A stretch of 64,000 nucleotides of DNA from Prevotella sp. GTDB taxonomy: Bacteria > Bacteroidota > Bacteroidia > Bacteroidales > Bacteroidaceae. The stretch lies in contig JAFZAP010000054.1 of assembly GCA_017557185.1 (NCBI GenBank), forward strand, positions 62,001-126,000, written 5' to 3'. A program made the translations under genes and the position numbers. The notes beneath the pieces are model-generated. The model had not been told where the DNA came from, did not search any database, and saw only the letters and a list, made by a program, of their open reading frames with translations. This document shows, piece after piece, positions 8,429 through 17,625 of the stretch. Position 1 is the first letter of the stretch, and every line of letters starts with the position of its first letter.

Positions 8429-11400
8429 TTATTGTATGTTCATTTCGATGAACGAACGCAGTTGCTGAGCTCCCTGATGGTTGATGTCCAAGGCTTCCAC
8501 CTCAGCCAAATACTTCAGGGCATGCTCTGTGTCGCCCATGCCGTAATAGCCGAGGGCAAGCATATACTTGCAATGGATTATGTTCTTGACATCGAGTTCA
8601 GAAAGCTGATGCTCGCCACTGCCTTCCCAGATGAGCAGATCGGGCAGTGATACGGCGAAATAGTCCATGACCTGCTTTTCGAAGAGGTGCTGCTTGCCGT
8701 AGTTGAGCAGGCGGAAGAAGCGCCCGCGGGCTTCGTCCTCGCGTCCTAATCGGCGAAGGGCCATACCCTGATAGAAGATCTTGTCGGGCTTTGCGTCGTT
8801 GTAATACATGGCGGCAGCTGGCTCCTGTGGACCAACGGTAGCCTTCTCCCAGCATTCGCGGGCTTTCTCTGTGTTACCCTGAGCCTCATAGGCGAGCCCG
8901 AGGAAGTAATAGAAGTCGTTCTCTTGAGCACCAAAGAGCTTGCCTTCACCCAGATGAGGAGGATACTCCAGACATTCGCTGAGAAGGCGGATAGCCTTTT
9001 CAATTCCAGTTATTTCGTTGAGGCTTCTTTTCGCTAACTCCACCCTGCAAATCTGATACTGTGCCGAAACCTTACCTTCGCCACCTTCCCACGGGTGGAA
9101 CGTGTGGGCGTCGAGTTCCTTCATGGCCTCTTCGTAATGGCCCGTCTGGTTGAGCAGGGTGATCACCTCCAACACAAGATCGTCGCGCTGCTGTATCAGT
9201 TTCGGATATTTCTGCAGGAAGTCCAAACGTTCCTGATGTGGATGGTGCAAACGTTTGCACAGCTGGTCGAGCTCCATCAGCACACGTGCGTCTTTCTTGT
9301 CGAGACTAAAGGCGCGCTCCATGTCTTCAAGAGCGCGGACGCTGTCGCCCTGTTTGTTGAATCGTGCAAGGGCGATGTTGCGCCAGACCGTTGGGAAAGT
9401 CGGGTCGAGTTGTGCCGACTGTTCCCAGTTCTCAATGGCGAGGTCGTACTGGCGCTTGTCGTAATAGAGACAGCCCAGATAGTAAGGAGCCTTGCTGCCT
9501 TTCGGGTTTGTGGCTTTAGCCGATTCCAATACCAACACATCCTCCAATCGGTTGGGGAAGCAACAGTAGCTGTCAGCTTCCTCGGCCTCCTCGAAGAGAG
9601 CTTTCGCCTCGTCGGGCTTCCCTTGATGAAGCTTGAAATAGCCCAGATAATACGATGTGAGCGGCGAGTCCTTCTTCAGCTTCTTTGCCACTGCAGGGAT
9701 TGTCAGCACTTGTTCCGCCTCTTCCCACAAGCCGGCTTGTGCATAGTCGAGGGCCAACTCGTGATAGTTATAAACGTTGCCATGCATCATCTCCACGATT
9801 TCCTTCAGCACGTCCTTGTCTTTGGTGAGCAGATATTGTTCGTAGAGAATACCATAGTTGAAGCGATCCAGCCGTAGCGACTCTTTGATGAGCGTCAGCC
9901 GTTCGTTCAAATCCTGCGAACTGCCCATCTGCAGGGTTCCCTTCTGTTTGCTTTCCTGTATTTTCCGCAGCACGACGGCCTTTAGCGCACGGGCCTTGTG
10001 GTTGCAGGTGTTGAATATAAGACAGCGGTTCAGTTCGTCGAGGGCATCGGCAAATCGTTTTTGTGCCACGCTGATGCAGGCTGCCTCGAAGTAGCCGGCA
10101 TCGGCCCACGCCTTGTTCCATGTCGATTTCCAGAAGAGTTCGTAGGCCTGCTGTGGCTGGTGCAGGTATTTCAGCGTGAGAGCGAGGTTGAAGATGGCTT
10201 CGCCATCGTAGGGATTCGGGTTCCGTCTCTGCCAGATCCTGACGGCACTGCGCAGATAGCCTTCCGCCTTGTCGAAGCGTCCTCGGCGAAGATACCACAG
10301 ACCCGTCTGGTTCAGGCAGCGCACGTCGTCGGGGTCGCGGCGCAGAGCTTCTTCATAATAGTCGAGAGCCGACCACGTGGCGTGGCGGTATTGTTCCAAG
10401 TGCAGACCCGTAAGAAATAGCTGGTCGTTGGTCTTCGTCTCCGTTGGCGGCAGTGCGGCCTCGGCGGCATCGGGAATGGGACGGATTTCGTCGGGTTCGG
10501 CCATCCATATGAAGCCCCGCCCCGACCCTCCCCCGTTGGAAGGGAGGATAGTGAAACTCAGCTCACTCATTTCTGCCTCTTTTACGTCCACAGTTTGTTC
10601 GAATACTTCCTCTGGCGAGAGCGTCACCAATTGTTCATAATATGTTTCTCCCTTCTTGCCGCACAACTTCATCTGCACCGTCTGCTTCGATGTCGCCAAC
10701 ACCTTGAAGGTCACCAACTTTCCCCTCTCTGCGGAAGAGGCCGGGGCGAGGCTCTCAATATTAAAGATGAAATCCTTCGATGCCTGTTTCACGATGCCGA
10801 TTTCCCTATACGGCATGAAATACTGCACGAACTGCTTCTCCTCATAGGGCATGAGCCAAGCGAAGTCGGGCTGGTTCTCTGTGTACACACCCGCCATCAG
10901 CTCGATATAGGGGCGGAAAATCCCTTCCCGACCTCCCTCCGTAGGGGAGGTATCCATCACTCCCCCTTCGGGGGGGAGGTGGAGGGGGGCTTTGTCCGTT
11001 AGATTCCTGTCCCAGGCCCGTCCGAAGTCGCCGTTGCCCCATGTCCATTGCTTCTTGCCAGGCGAGTAGTGATGGCTGGCCACGTGAAGCATGCCGCCAT
11101 GAGTGTCGTTCTCATAGCCGCCTTCGAAGTCGTACTTTGAGTTCACCGCCATATAGCTCGTCGGCACGGGGATATTCTTGTAGTTCGAGATGTCAACGCC
11201 TGCCGAATAGTCCATCTTGTAATAGGTGCCTGTGGCGATGGGAAATGTCGAGACGGCACGCTTGCCGTGGTCAAAGACCGCATTCACGTCGGGTGGAAAC
11301 ACACTCTGGTATTCGTCGTTCACCTCGACAGCAGGGTTCGCCCACCAGAGGAACGTCTGTGGCAGCGGCGTGCGGTTCGACACGCGACCCTGAATCTCTA

Positions 11401-11905
11401 GATAGGCACAGCCCGGGCGTAGCGTGAAGCCAGCGGCACCTTTCTGGTGGAACATTCTCTCCATCTCGTTCATCCATACCGTCACACTTCTGTCCTCGTT
11501 CTCCACAATAGTCGTATCGACAGGTATGAAGGTCGACGGACGGTGGTGCTGTGGCCAGTTGAACTCGATACCACCGCTAATCCACGGGCCGCACAACCCA
11601 ACGAGAGCCGGTTTGATGACGTGGTTGTAGTACACGAAGTGGCGTTGCTTCACCTTGTCGTATGCCATCTGTATGCGCCCCCCAAGCTCGGGAAGCACCA
11701 TTACCTTGATATATTCGTTCTCCAGCCAAATGGCGTGATAATCCTTGTCCACCTTCTCATTGCTGATTGACTCGATGACGGGGTAAGGATATACCACGCC
11801 ACTCGAGCCCTGATAGACTCGCTTCTCGAGGAACATCGGGTTCTTCTCTGCCTTTCCCACCTCGTAGGTCGGAATCGTAACGATTTCTCTCCAGGCTTTT
11901 ACCAT
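8429..11905 (-). CDS. DUF5107 domain protein with C-terminal TPR array
   Basis: A 1158-residue cytoplasmic-looking protein without a signal peptide. Residues about 1-400 are the DUF5107 beta-rich domain, recognisable by VMVLPELGGRI, GGIEFNWPQHH and the Asn/Trp-rich NPAVEVNDEYQSVFP region. From about residue 480 come many tetratricopeptide repeats (for example WSALDYYEEALRRDPDDVRC). Such proteins commonly sit beside glycosidases in gut Bacteroidota; the molecular role is not established. Three stretches of translated palindromic repeat are present (about residues 303-330, 383-396 and 452-466). The stop is followed after 25 nt by the GH35-GH2 gene, and the start lies 4 nt after the nhaC-like stop, so this is an operon member. 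Confidence 0.85.
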   Translation of the reverse strand: MVKAWREIVTIPTYEVGKAEKNPMFLEKRVYQGSSGVVYPYPVIESISNEKVDKDYHAIWLENEYIKVMVLPELGGRIQMAYDKVKQRHFVYYNHVIKPALVGLCGPWISGGIEFNWPQHHRPSTFIPVDTTIVENEDRSVTVWMNEMERMFHQKGAAGFTLRPGCAYLEIQGRVSNRTPLPQTFLWWANPAVEVNDEYQSVFPPDVNAVFDHGKRAVSTFPIATGTYYKMDYSAGVDISNYKNIPVPTSYMAVNSKYDFEGGYENDTHGGMLHVASHHYSPGKKQWTWGNGDFGRAWDRNLTDKAPLHLPPEGGVMDTSPTEGGREGIFRPYIELMAGVYTENQPDFAWLMPYEEKQFVQYFMPYREIGIVKQASKDFIFNIESLAPASSAERGKLVTFKVLATSKQTVQMKLCGKKGETYYEQLVTLSPEEVFEQTVDVKEAEMSELSFTILPSNGGGSGRGFIWMAEPDEIRPIPDAAEAALPPTETKTNDQLFLTGLHLEQYRHATWSALDYYEEALRRDPDDVRCLNQTGLWYLRRGRFDKAEGYLRSAVRIWQRRNPNPYDGEAIFNLALTLKYLHQPQQAYELFWKSTWNKAWADAGYFEAACISVAQKRFADALDELNRCLIFNTCNHKARALKAVVLRKIQESKQKGTLQMGSSQDLNERLTLIKESLRLDRFNYGILYEQYLLTKDKDVLKEIVEMMHGNVYNYHELALDYAQAGLWEEAEQVLTIPAVAKKLKKDSPLTSYYLGYFKLHQGKPDEAKALFEEAEEADSYCCFPNRLEDVLVLESAKATNPKGSKAPYYLGCLYYDKRQYDLAIENWEQSAQLDPTFPTVWRNIALARFNKQGDSVRALEDMERAFSLDKKDARVLMELDQLCKRLHHPHQERLDFLQKYPKLIQQRDDLVLEVITLLNQTGHYEEAMKELDAHTFHPWEGGEGKVSAQYQICRVELAKRSLNEITGIEKAIRLLSECLEYPPHLGEGKLFGAQENDFYYFLGLAYEAQGNTEKARECWEKATVGPQEPAAAMYYNDAKPDKIFYQGMALRRLGREDEARGRFFRLLNYGKQHLFEKQVMDYFAVSLPDLLIWEGSGEHQLSELDVKNIIHCKYMLALGYYGMGDTEHALKYLAEVEALDINHQGAQQLRSFIEMNIQ
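10509..10552 (-). repeat. Palindromic repeat inside the DUF5107 gene (copy 1)
   Basis: The plus strand reads GAAGCCCCGCCCCGACC then CTCCCCCGTTGGAAGGGAGG. On the coding strand this gives an in-frame Gly/Ser-rich loop near residues 452-466. Confidence 0.65.
10719..10756 (-). repeat. Palindromic repeat inside the DUF5107 gene (copy 2)
   Basis: CCCCTCTCTGCGGAAGAGG then CCGGGGCGAGGCTCTC. It is a diverged member of the G/C-rich palindrome family, translated in frame as an Ala/Ser-rich linker. Confidence 0.55.
10918..10999 (-). repeat. Double palindromic repeat inside the DUF5107 gene (copy 3)
   Basis: Two palindromes in a row: CCTCCCTCCGTAGGGGAGG and CTCCCCCTTCGGGGGGGAGG, then a GGAGGGGGG tail. 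They are translated in frame as about 27 residues rich in Pro, Gly and Glu, just before the conserved PYIELMAGVYT segment. Confidence 0.75.
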
Positions 11906-11909
11906 TTTC

Positions 11910-13355
11910 TTATCTTGTTACCTTGTTAGTTTGTTTTATTTTCCAGCCGATAGCGGCGACAACGATGGTCATCACAGGGCTGAGGATGTTGAAGAAGCAG
12001 TAGGGCAGGTAGGCGATGGTAGGTACGCCAAGAACGGTGCTCTGCGTCATACCGCAGGTGTTCCAAGGAACCAGTACGCTGGTCACGGTGGCAGAGTCCT
12101 CTGCCGTGCGGCTCAGCAGACGCGCTTCGTAGCCCTGCTGCTCATAGACATTCTGAAACATATTGGCTGTGAGGACGATACTGATGAACTGATCGCCCGT
12201 AGTGATGTTGAGGAAAAGGCCTGTGCTGGCCGTGGATGCCACCAGACCGACACGGCTGCGCACCCAGCTGATGACCACGCGGGTGATACTCTCAATCATC
12301 CCACTGGCTACCATCACGGCACCGAAGCACATGGCGCAGATGATGAGCCAAATGGTGTTGAGCATTCCCGTCATGCCGCCTGTTGACACCAACTCGTTCA
12401 GCTCGGCATAGCCCGTGTCGATAGATGTCGCACCGTAGAAGGTGATGGCCAGTCCCTTGATGAGCGCTGCCGTCTTCCCCAGTTGGGGGGCGTCGCCTCC
12501 AATCTGCATCAAAATGTGCGGCTGAAGGATCAGCGCCATGATGCCTGCCATCACAGCCGACAAGAAGAGCACGATGAGCGATGGTACGCGTCGTGCTATT
12601 AGTACCGCTGTGAGCACGGGCACTAACAGCGTCCAGAGCGAGATGTTGTAGGTGGCCGACAGCCCGTCTGTGTATTGGTGGACGTGCACCTCGCAGTTAC
12701 TGGTCTGCCCAAGTCCCATCGCGGTAAAGATAACTAGAGTGATGGTGAAGGCCGGCATCGTGGTGAGCATCATGTAACGAATATGTGTGAAGAGGTCGAC
12801 GCCAGTGGTCGAGGAGGCGAGAATGGTGGTATCGCTCAAGGGTGACATCTTGTCGCCGAAGTATGCACCAGAGATGATGGCACCCGCTGCCACGGCCTCG
12901 TTGATGCCTAATGCGTGGCTGATTCCCAACAGGGCTACGCCGATGGTTGCAATGGTCGTCCACGAGCTGCCTGAGAGTAGTGACACCAATGCACAGATGA
13001 TGCAGGCACACAGCAGGAACAGCTGAGGCGACAACAGCTGGACACCATAATAAATTAAGGTGGGAACGATGCCACTCACCATCCACGAACCAGCCAACAT
13101 ACCCACGGCGAAGAGAATGAGAATCGTCACCGCCACACCGCCCAGCGTCTTCGCTATCTGCTGCTCGAACGCCTGCCACGGAACGCGGTAGAAAACCATC
13201 GAGATGAATACACATACAGCCAGCCCCATGAGCAACGCCACCTGGCTGCCGCCGCTAAGGGCGTCGCTGCCGAACAGCGAAATCACGATGCCTAACAGAC
13301 CGATGAGCACTACAATCGGAATGATAGCGACGAGAGGATGTGGAAGACGTTTCAA
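11910..13355 (-). CDS. nhaC: NhaC-type Na+/H+ antiporter
   Basis: A 481-residue inner-membrane protein with about a dozen hydrophobic segments. Family signatures are LLSGSSWTTIATIGVAL (about 127-143), the GAYFGDKMSPLSDTTILASS block (about 163-182) and a C-terminal VPWNTCGMTQSTVLGVP. It exchanges sodium for protons; some relatives exchange organic solutes such as malate or lactate. Here it stands in an operon between a sugar MFS porter and glycosidase-linked genes, so a link to sodium or pH balance during sugar uptake is an inference. It starts 37 nt downstream of the MFS gene and ends 4 nt before the DUF5107 gene. Confidence 0.88.
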   Translation of the reverse strand: MKRLPHPLVAIIPIVVLIGLLGIVISLFGSDALSGGSQVALLMGLAVCVFISMVFYRVPWQAFEQQIAKTLGGVAVTILILFAVGMLAGSWMVSGIVPTLIYYGVQLLSPQLFLLCACIICALVSLLSGSSWTTIATIGVALLGISHALGINEAVAAGAIISGAYFGDKMSPLSDTTILASSTTGVDLFTHIRYMMLTTMPAFTITLVIFTAMGLGQTSNCEVHVHQYTDGLSATYNISLWTLLVPVLTAVLIARRVPSLIVLFLSAVMAGIMALILQPHILMQIGGDAPQLGKTAALIKGLAITFYGATSIDTGYAELNELVSTGGMTGMLNTIWLIICAMCFGAVMVASGMIESITRVVISWVRSRVGLVASTASTGLFLNITTGDQFISIVLTANMFQNVYEQQGYEARLLSRTAEDSATVTSVLVPWNTCGMTQSTVLGVPTIAYLPYCFFNILSPVMTIVVAAIGWKIKQTNKVTR

Positions 13356-13392
13356 ATCTTTACCTTTTATCTTATAACATATATCATCAATC

Positions 13393-14667
13393 TCACAGCT
13401 CCAGTTCTAATTGCTCCAACGACTTACCCTTCGTCTCAGGACAGCGGTTCCACAGGAATACGAAAGCGCAGAGGCAGATAGCACTATAGATCCAGAACGA
13501 GCCACTGCTGCCCATGGCTGCATTCATCGAGGGGAATGAGAACGTCAGCGTGCAACAGCCCACCCACAGCGCAAACGTACAAGTGGCCATTGCCACGCCT
13601 CTGATGCGATGGGGGAAGATCTCAGCCAGCAGCGTCCACGTGACGGGGCCGAGGGTCATGGCATAGACCGAGATGGCCGTCACCACCAGCACCACCATCA
13701 TCACGCCCTTTACTTCCAGGAAGTAGCAAGTGCCAAGCGTCAGGTAGATCAGTCCGAGACCACCGGCACCGATGAGCATCAGCGTACGGCGTCCCCACTT
13801 CTCAATGGTGTAGAGCGCTACAAACGTGAACACCACATTCGCTATGCCTGTGATGACGATGTTGATGAACATGCCGTCGACGTCGAAGCCTGCTCCGACG
13901 AAGATTTCCTGGGCATAGTTGAAGATGACATTCGTACCGCACCACTGCTGGAATACGGCAATCACCAAACCCAGCAACAACACGCGGCGATACTTCGGCT
14001 GCAGCAACTCCTGCCATCTGCTCTCCTGCCTCCTACACTCCTGCTTCAAGAACACCGGACTCTCAGGAATGAAGAAACTCATGACCAGGAACAACGCTGC
14101 CGGCAGCGTCTCTGCCCAGAACATCCAACGCCAGCCCCACTCGCGGTCCCATGCCAAGTTGTCGGCAATGCTCGTGTCGCGCGCCAGCAGCATGTTCACG
14201 ATCTGCGCACTCAAGATGCCCAGCACAATGGTCATCTGGTTCAGGCTGACCATGCGACCTCGAATCCTGGCAGGGCTCACCTCGGCAATATACATCGGCG
14301 ACAAGGCCGATGCCACGCCGATGCCCATACCGCCTACAAAGCGCGAGATGTTGAATAACGTGAAATCGTTGAACAAGCCCGTACCGATGGCCGATACCGT
14401 GAAGAGCACGGCAGCTGTCGTCAGCAACGGCTTGCGGCCAAAGCGGTCGGCAAGGGCACCTGCCACCATCGCTCCCACCAGACACCCCACAAGGGCAGTG
14501 GTCATGGCGACACCCTGCATCAGCGGATTGTCGCCAATGCCGAAGTACATTTCATAGAATGGCTTCGCACCGCCGATGACTACCCAGTCGTAGCCGAAAA
14601 GCAGGCCGCCCATCGCTGAGACGAGGCAGATGAAGTAGAGGAAAGCTTTGTTTTCTTTCATCATCAT
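13393..14667 (-). CDS. Sugar porter of the major facilitator superfamily
   Basis: A 424-residue MFS sugar:H+ symporter-like protein (XylE/GLUT group) with 12 predicted membrane segments. Motifs are GGLLFGYDWVVIGGA at the N-terminus, ADRFGRKPLL between segments 2 and 3, PMYIAEVSPARIRGR, and the C-terminal PETKGKSLEQLE. Three ATG codons in a row make the exact start uncertain by two residues. It is first in the operon that continues with the antiporter, the DUF5107-TPR protein and the GH35-GH2 enzyme, suggesting import of a monosaccharide released by the glycosidase. The substrate is not determined by the sequence. A minus-strand TAACTTTG element (14773-14780) lies upstream. Confidence 0.9.
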   Translation of the reverse strand: MMMKENKAFLYFICLVSAMGGLLFGYDWVVIGGAKPFYEMYFGIGDNPLMQGVAMTTALVGCLVGAMVAGALADRFGRKPLLTTAAVLFTVSAIGTGLFNDFTLFNISRFVGGMGIGVASALSPMYIAEVSPARIRGRMVSLNQMTIVLGILSAQIVNMLLARDTSIADNLAWDREWGWRWMFWAETLPAALFLVMSFFIPESPVFLKQECRRQESRWQELLQPKYRRVLLLGLVIAVFQQWCGTNVIFNYAQEIFVGAGFDVDGMFINIVITGIANVVFTFVALYTIEKWGRRTLMLIGAGGLGLIYLTLGTCYFLEVKGVMMVVLVVTAISVYAMTLGPVTWTLLAEIFPHRIRGVAMATCTFALWVGCCTLTFSFPSMNAAMGSSGSFWIYSAICLCAFVFLWNRCPETKGKSLEQLELEL

Positions 14668-14772
14668 TTTTCTTTCTATTTGATTCTTTCAGCTGCAAAG
14701 ATGCGATCAAAAGAGTGCAAAAGAGCTTGCTCATTTTGCCGAGCGCGAGCATCTTCGCGAAGTTTCACGGCG

Positions 14773-14780
14773 CAAAGTTA
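14773..14780 (-). promoter_or_regulatory. Promoter -7 element of the sugar porter-GH operon
   Basis: The minus strand reads TAACTTTG. The predicted start near 14766 leaves a leader of about 100 nt before the MFS gene. The -33 box is weak. Confidence 0.45.
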
Positions 14781-14833
14781 CGAAAAAAAGTTGATTACGT
14801 GTATGAAAATTTGGAAGTAAAGAAATAAATAAC

Positions 14834-14841
14834 TATATTTG
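14834..14841 (+). promoter_or_regulatory. Promoter -7 element of the serine hydrolase gene
   Basis: TATATTTG matches TAnnTTTG. Transcription from about 14848 excludes an upstream ATG at 14839 and fixes the gene start at 14884. Confidence 0.55.
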
Positions 14842-14883
14842 TACGAAAATTTCAATGAATTATTAACTATCAATTACAACCTT

Positions 14884-15948
14884 ATGAAGAAAGCATTGTT
14901 ATTGTGCGCTCTGGCAACATTGTTTTTGTCAGGCTGCAGACAGAAGAAAGAGGTAATCGACCTGCCCAGGACACAGGCTTCGGCAGAAGTGGTGGCAGCA
15001 GTCGATTCGTTCGTTAATGCCACGCAGACACGACCCGTCGCACCCGACTCTATCACCCTCCACAGCATCATGATCCTAAAGCACGGGCAGGTGGTTCTCG
15101 AAAAGTGGTTCAACGGGCAGACGGCAGAGACACCGCATCCGATGTTCTCGGTCAGCAAGACCTTCACAGCAACGGCTGTCGGACTCGCCATCAGCGAAGG
15201 GAAGCTCAACCTCACCGACCCCGTTGTTAGCTTCTTCCCCGACAAACTGCCGGCTGAGCAGAGCGAAAACCTCAAGGCGATGACCGTTCGCGACCTGCTC
15301 ACGATGACCTGCGGACATGATGAAGAACCACACAATCAGAGAATAGATACCGTCGACTGGGTTCAGGGATTCCTCTCATGGCCTGTCAAGCACAAGCCGG
15401 GCGAGTACTATCTGTACAACTCCATTGGAACCTACATGCTCTCCGCCATCCTCCAGAAGGTGACAGGCGAGAAACTCCTCGACTACCTCGACACCCGCCT
15501 GTTCCAGCCTTTGCACATCAACCGCCCGGAGTGGGAAGAGAGTCCGCAGGGAATCAACTGCGGCGGATGGGGACTCTCGCTGAAGACCGAGGATATGGCG
15601 AAGATGGGACAGCTGTTTCTGCAGGAAGGAAAGTGGAACGGCAAGCAGATCGTACCTGCCGAATGGCTGAAGGAGATGTCGAGCTATCAGGTGGCGTCGG
15701 CCCCCTCCGGCACTCGCTTCGAAGACCTCGAGAAGGCTGGACTCAACAAAGATAACAACGATTGGGTGCAGGGCTACGGATACCAGATGTGGATATGCCG
15801 CCATAACGCATTCCGCGCCGACGGCTTCGCAGGACAATATATCATGGTGTTCCCCGACCGCGACGCCGTCCTCGTGCTCACCACGTCGTCCTCCCTCTAT
15901 CAGCCCTATATCGACCTCATCTGGGAATACCTCCTGCCAGTCCTGTAA
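14884..15948 (+). CDS. Beta-lactamase-like serine hydrolase lipoprotein
   Basis: A 354-residue lipoprotein of the class C beta-lactamase/penicillin-binding superfamily. The N-terminus has a lipoprotein signal ending LSGC. The catalytic SxxK is FSVSKTF (about residues 97-103), and the YxN motif is in YLYNSIGTYML. The third motif is DGFAGQ, a variant of the usual HTG/KTG. Typical members are esterases or D-amino-acid or peptidoglycan peptidases; the substrate here is unknown. ATG 14884 is preferred over 14839 because it lies downstream of the -7 box and begins the signal peptide directly. A strong terminator follows at 16070. Confidence 0.85.
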   Translation: MKKALLLCALATLFLSGCRQKKEVIDLPRTQASAEVVAAVDSFVNATQTRPVAPDSITLHSIMILKHGQVVLEKWFNGQTAETPHPMFSVSKTFTATAVGLAISEGKLNLTDPVVSFFPDKLPAEQSENLKAMTVRDLLTMTCGHDEEPHNQRIDTVDWVQGFLSWPVKHKPGEYYLYNSIGTYMLSAILQKVTGEKLLDYLDTRLFQPLHINRPEWEESPQGINCGGWGLSLKTEDMAKMGQLFLQEGKWNGKQIVPAEWLKEMSSYQVASAPSGTRFEDLEKAGLNKDNNDWVQGYGYQMWICRHNAFRADGFAGQYIMVFPDRDAVLVLTTSSSLYQPYIDLIWEYLLPVL

Positions 15949-15956
15949 GAAACTTT

Positions 15957-15995
15957 CTCCCTCCCGGGGGAGGGTTGGGGTGGGGCTCTCTTCTC
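15957..15995 (+). repeat. G/C-rich palindromic repeat, intergenic
   Basis: CTCCCTCCCGGGGGAGGG followed by TTGGGGTGGGGCTC, a near-consensus copy of the family that also interrupts lpxB. It lies just after the serine hydrolase stop. Confidence 0.8.
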
Positions 15996-16069
15996 CCCCT
16001 AAGAAATCTGACCGCAGGCCAAGCAGCTGTAGAGGATCTCAAGTAATCAAAACTAATTATCATAGGTTT

Positions 16070-16105
16070 CCCCCGTCGTCGATTTCCGATGGCGGGGGAT
16101 TTTTG
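16070..16105 (+). terminator. Rho-independent terminator
   Basis: CCCCCGTCGTC pairs with GATGGCGGGGG across a 7-nt loop and is followed by ATTTTT. It ends the serine hydrolase transcript. Confidence 0.8.
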
Positions 16106-16196
16106 TACATTTATGCATATTTAGCCAGTTAAAAGTTGGGATACGACGTTTTGTCAACGAAAAACGTCGCAAATTTTGCGTTATTTCCTTAGAAAA

Positions 16197-16228
16197 TTTG
16201 GTTGTTTGGCAATTTCTTCGTATTTTTG
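16197..16228 (+). promoter_or_regulatory. Promoter of the fic gene
   Basis: TTTG at 16197-16200, a 20-nt spacer, then TATTTTTG at 16221-16228. The start near 16235 places ATG 16285 as the first usable start codon. Confidence 0.65.
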
Positions 16229-16284
16229 CCGCAGAATTTGCGACGATACAAATAGTATTTCGTTGCACAAAGGTCAAAAGCGTT

Positions 16285-17580
16285 ATGTATATACACGAAA
16301 GAGACAATTGGACAAACTTCCGTTGGGATACTTCACAAGTGTCACTTCTTCAGGAGAAAGTATTCCGTAAACAGGGGTTACTTTATGGGAGGTTGAGTAC
16401 GCTGGGCTTTGATAGCAAACTACGAGCTATGGCAGAGAATTTGACTTATGACGTTGTGTATTCTTCGGAGATAGAAGGCATCCAGCTAAACGTGGACCAG
16501 GTTCGTTCCTCAATTGCCAGAAAGCTCGGGATTGAGAATGTGAAATATTCTGCACCTTCGCATTATGTCGATTCTGTTGTGGGTATAATGCTTGAAGCGA
16601 TTCAACATTATGATTTGCCCCTTAATAAAGAGAAACTGTGCGCTTGGCAGGCCGCTTTCTTTCCATTAGGCTATAGCGAAGGCAGTCAGATAGAAATCGG
16701 TCAGTACCGTACAAATGAGGAGCACATTATCAGTGGAATGTTCGGACGCGAGAAAATTCACTATATTGCTCCATCTCCTGACCGTGTGGAAGTTGAGATG
16801 CAAAAGTTCCTCACCTGGTTCGATAGCAAAGAGCCGGTGAGCAGTGTCATTCGTTCTGCCATCGCTCATTTCTGGTTTGTGAGCATTCATCCTTTCGAGG
16901 ATGGCAATGGTCGTTTGGCTCGTATTCTGTCTGACATGCTCTTGGCGCGTGGAGAGAAGAGCGAGTTCCGTTTTTACAATGTCTCATCACAGATTAACAA
17001 GGACAAAAAACACTACTACGATATTTTGGAGCGGATGCAGCATGGCGATGGTGACATTACAGAATGGTTAGTATGGTACATGCAGAAATTGGTAGAGGCT
17101 CTCGACGAGTCCGAAACCATAGTCACAACAATACTGAATAAGAGCTTCTTCTGGCAGAAGGCATCTAATGTTCCAATGACTGAGCGTCAGACACAGATGC
17201 TCAATCTCTTCCTTGACGGCTATGAGGCAAAGATAACGTCAAAGACATGGGCGACATTGGCTAAGTGTTCGAAGGACACCGCCATACGTGACATACAGGA
17301 TTTGGTTGATAAGAATATCCTGATAGAGGACATTCCTGGAGCCAAGCGTCCAAGTTATTCCATCATCTATGATGCAGAGGACTTGACGCAGTTCTTCACC
17401 GAGGTAAGCGTTAACGAGGAGGATGGCATTCCGTATCTCAAGGCCATGTTCAAAGGAAGAAAACCTGTGCGCGAAAGAATCCTAAAGCTCGATGCTGAAC
17501 GGTACCAGAAAGGTGATTTGCCTTTGTCTAATCTACTCAGTAAATATTGTTCGTATATAGTTGCAAACAATAAAGAATAG
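16285..17580 (+). CDS. Fic family protein (AMP transferase) with N-terminal inhibitory motif
   Basis: A 431-residue Fic protein that probably transfers AMP from ATP to a target hydroxyl. The active-site motif HPFEDGNGRLAR lies near residues 202-213. Upstream, SSEIEG near residue 59 fits the class II inhibitory helix [S/T]xxxE[G/N], so self-inhibition is expected. The N-terminal segment resembles DUF4172. The C-terminal region (WATLAKCSKDTAIRDIQDLV) is a winged helix that could bind DNA. It is preceded by a clear promoter. A putative exported protein follows after 45 nt. The partner and target are unknown. Confidence 0.9.
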   Translation: MYIHERDNWTNFRWDTSQVSLLQEKVFRKQGLLYGRLSTLGFDSKLRAMAENLTYDVVYSSEIEGIQLNVDQVRSSIARKLGIENVKYSAPSHYVDSVVGIMLEAIQHYDLPLNKEKLCAWQAAFFPLGYSEGSQIEIGQYRTNEEHIISGMFGREKIHYIAPSPDRVEVEMQKFLTWFDSKEPVSSVIRSAIAHFWFVSIHPFEDGNGRLARILSDMLLARGEKSEFRFYNVSSQINKDKKHYYDILERMQHGDGDITEWLVWYMQKLVEALDESETIVTTILNKSFFWQKASNVPMTERQTQMLNLFLDGYEAKITSKTWATLAKCSKDTAIRDIQDLVDKNILIEDIPGAKRPSYSIIYDAEDLTQFFTEVSVNEEDGIPYLKAMFKGRKPVRERILKLDAERYQKGDLPLSNLLSKYCSYIVANNKE

Positions 17581-17625
17581 CAAAATAAACAGATAAATCG
17601 GGATTTTAATAAAGAAGATTTACGT

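Noticed and set aside
16198-16284. Earlier start for fic
   Set aside because: The codons lie across the predicted promoter and before the transcription start.
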